A stretch of DNA of 64,000 nt from Thalassoglobus polymorphus (lineage in GTDB: Bacteria; Planctomycetota; Planctomycetia; Planctomycetales; Planctomycetaceae). Every line of letters begins with the position of its first letter. Position 1 is the stretch's first letter. The notes under the pieces are model-generated. The model made no database searches and was not told the DNA's origin. It worked only from the letters and a program-made list of their open reading frames with translations. The stretch is from contig NZ_CP036267.1 in the NCBI RefSeq assembly GCF_007744255.1, positions 806,001 through 870,000 of the forward strand. Reading direction: 5' to 3'. The position numbers were made by a program, and so were the translations under genes. Below, piece after piece: positions 63,724 through 64,000 of this stretch.

Positions 63724-64000
63724 TCATTGGCTTGCATCAGTAACAGTGTTGAACTGAAGGATTTCGACGGGGAAGTTGCCGTGCTCTGGTCGTGCGGCGT
63801 AGTTCATGTACGGGCCGTCGTATCGGAGAATGCTCAACAGGGCCTTTGTCACCAGCATTCGGAGGATATCGTAGCGATGGCCATCGTTATCAAAGTCACT
63901 TGTGCAGCTACCACGAAGCGTCCTGTTTCCGTGTAGCGCCCTGTTGCGGTACTTGATCGTCTTACGTTCATTCTCCGTGACCAGTATTCCCAAGTCTTGA
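63724..64000 (-). CDS. Partial gene at the right edge, unknown
   Basis: Open frame of about 90 codons on the minus strand that is open to the window edge, so the start lies beyond it. The last residues are GPYMNYAARPEHGNFPVEIL then QFNTVTDASQ. Segments DFDNDGHRYDILRMLVTKAL and LLSILRYDG are protein-like. No family recognised. It borders the repeat array, and composition gives no further clue. Confidence 0.4.
   Translation of the reverse strand, partial: QDLGILVTENERKTIKYRNRALHGNRTLRGSCTSDFDNDGHRYDILRMLVTKALLSILRYDGPYMNYAARPEHGNFPVEILQFNTVTDASQ

Overview
The window looks like about 64 kb of chromosome from a planctomycete of the Planctomycetaceae type. Characteristic markers are a DUF1501 protein, a DUF1559 pseudopilin-like protein paired with a small lipoprotein, a TAT-type Gfo/Idh/MocA oxidoreductase, an ECF sigma factor followed by a membrane Ser/Thr kinase with an N-terminal zinc ribbon, a PQQ-propeller/malectin protein and FG-GAP proteins. 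Genus is not decided. I saw no rRNA, tRNA or CRISPR array.

Layout. 1-16.2 kb is ordinary chromosome: a truncated epimerase gene at the left edge (no conventional start-to-stop ORF, but clear on the minus strand), a TPR/Gln-rich lipoprotein, an RND efflux adaptor and pump, a ferredoxin, a MoxR-DUF58-glycosyltransferase operon, an enolase-superfamily protein and a DUF1501 protein. 16.2-23.2 kb is mixed: repeat fragments, two small orphan genes (one between 203-bp direct repeats), the sigma factor/kinase pair and a chimeric transposase remnant. 23.2-37.2 kb holds secreted proteins and housekeeping genes (DUF1559, Gfo/Idh/MocA, FG-GAP, Na+/Ca2+ antiporter, a voltage-sensor-like membrane protein, purM, an SRPBCC protein). 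37.2-43.3 kb is an accessory island: REP-like repeats, a truncated RHS gene with a frameshifted C-terminus, an AT-rich membrane-protein gene and a frameshifted DUF3500 gene. 43.3-55 kb carries SprT-like, FAD-dependent, PQQ/malectin, thioredoxin, ZIP, Shedu-like and HNH-repeat genes. 55-58 kb is a nitrogen operon (amtB, a small Fis-type HTH gene, glnB) behind a good sigma-54 promoter match. 58.6-64 kb has an AraC regulator, a large surface beta-helix protein with a C9 tract just upstream, a five-unit 125-bp tandem array and a partial gene at the right edge.

Two dispersed repeat families dominate the non-coding DNA. Family I joins a REP-like hairpin (arms CACGCCCA/TGGGCGTG) to about 100 bp that, read on the other strand, encodes the conserved C-terminal end of a REP-associated tyrosine transposase (VDWEWS.ARWYAGEE). 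Family II is a MITE-like element of about 105-115 bp with TAGAGCA/TGCTCTA ends that lies at gene ends; at three genes the TAG stop codon is inside the element terminus. The family I repeat system, the remodelled RHS locus with a possible partner membrane protein, the sigma-54/Fis-like/PII operon, the pore-less voltage-sensor protein and the poly-C tract before the surface protein are the most interesting items.
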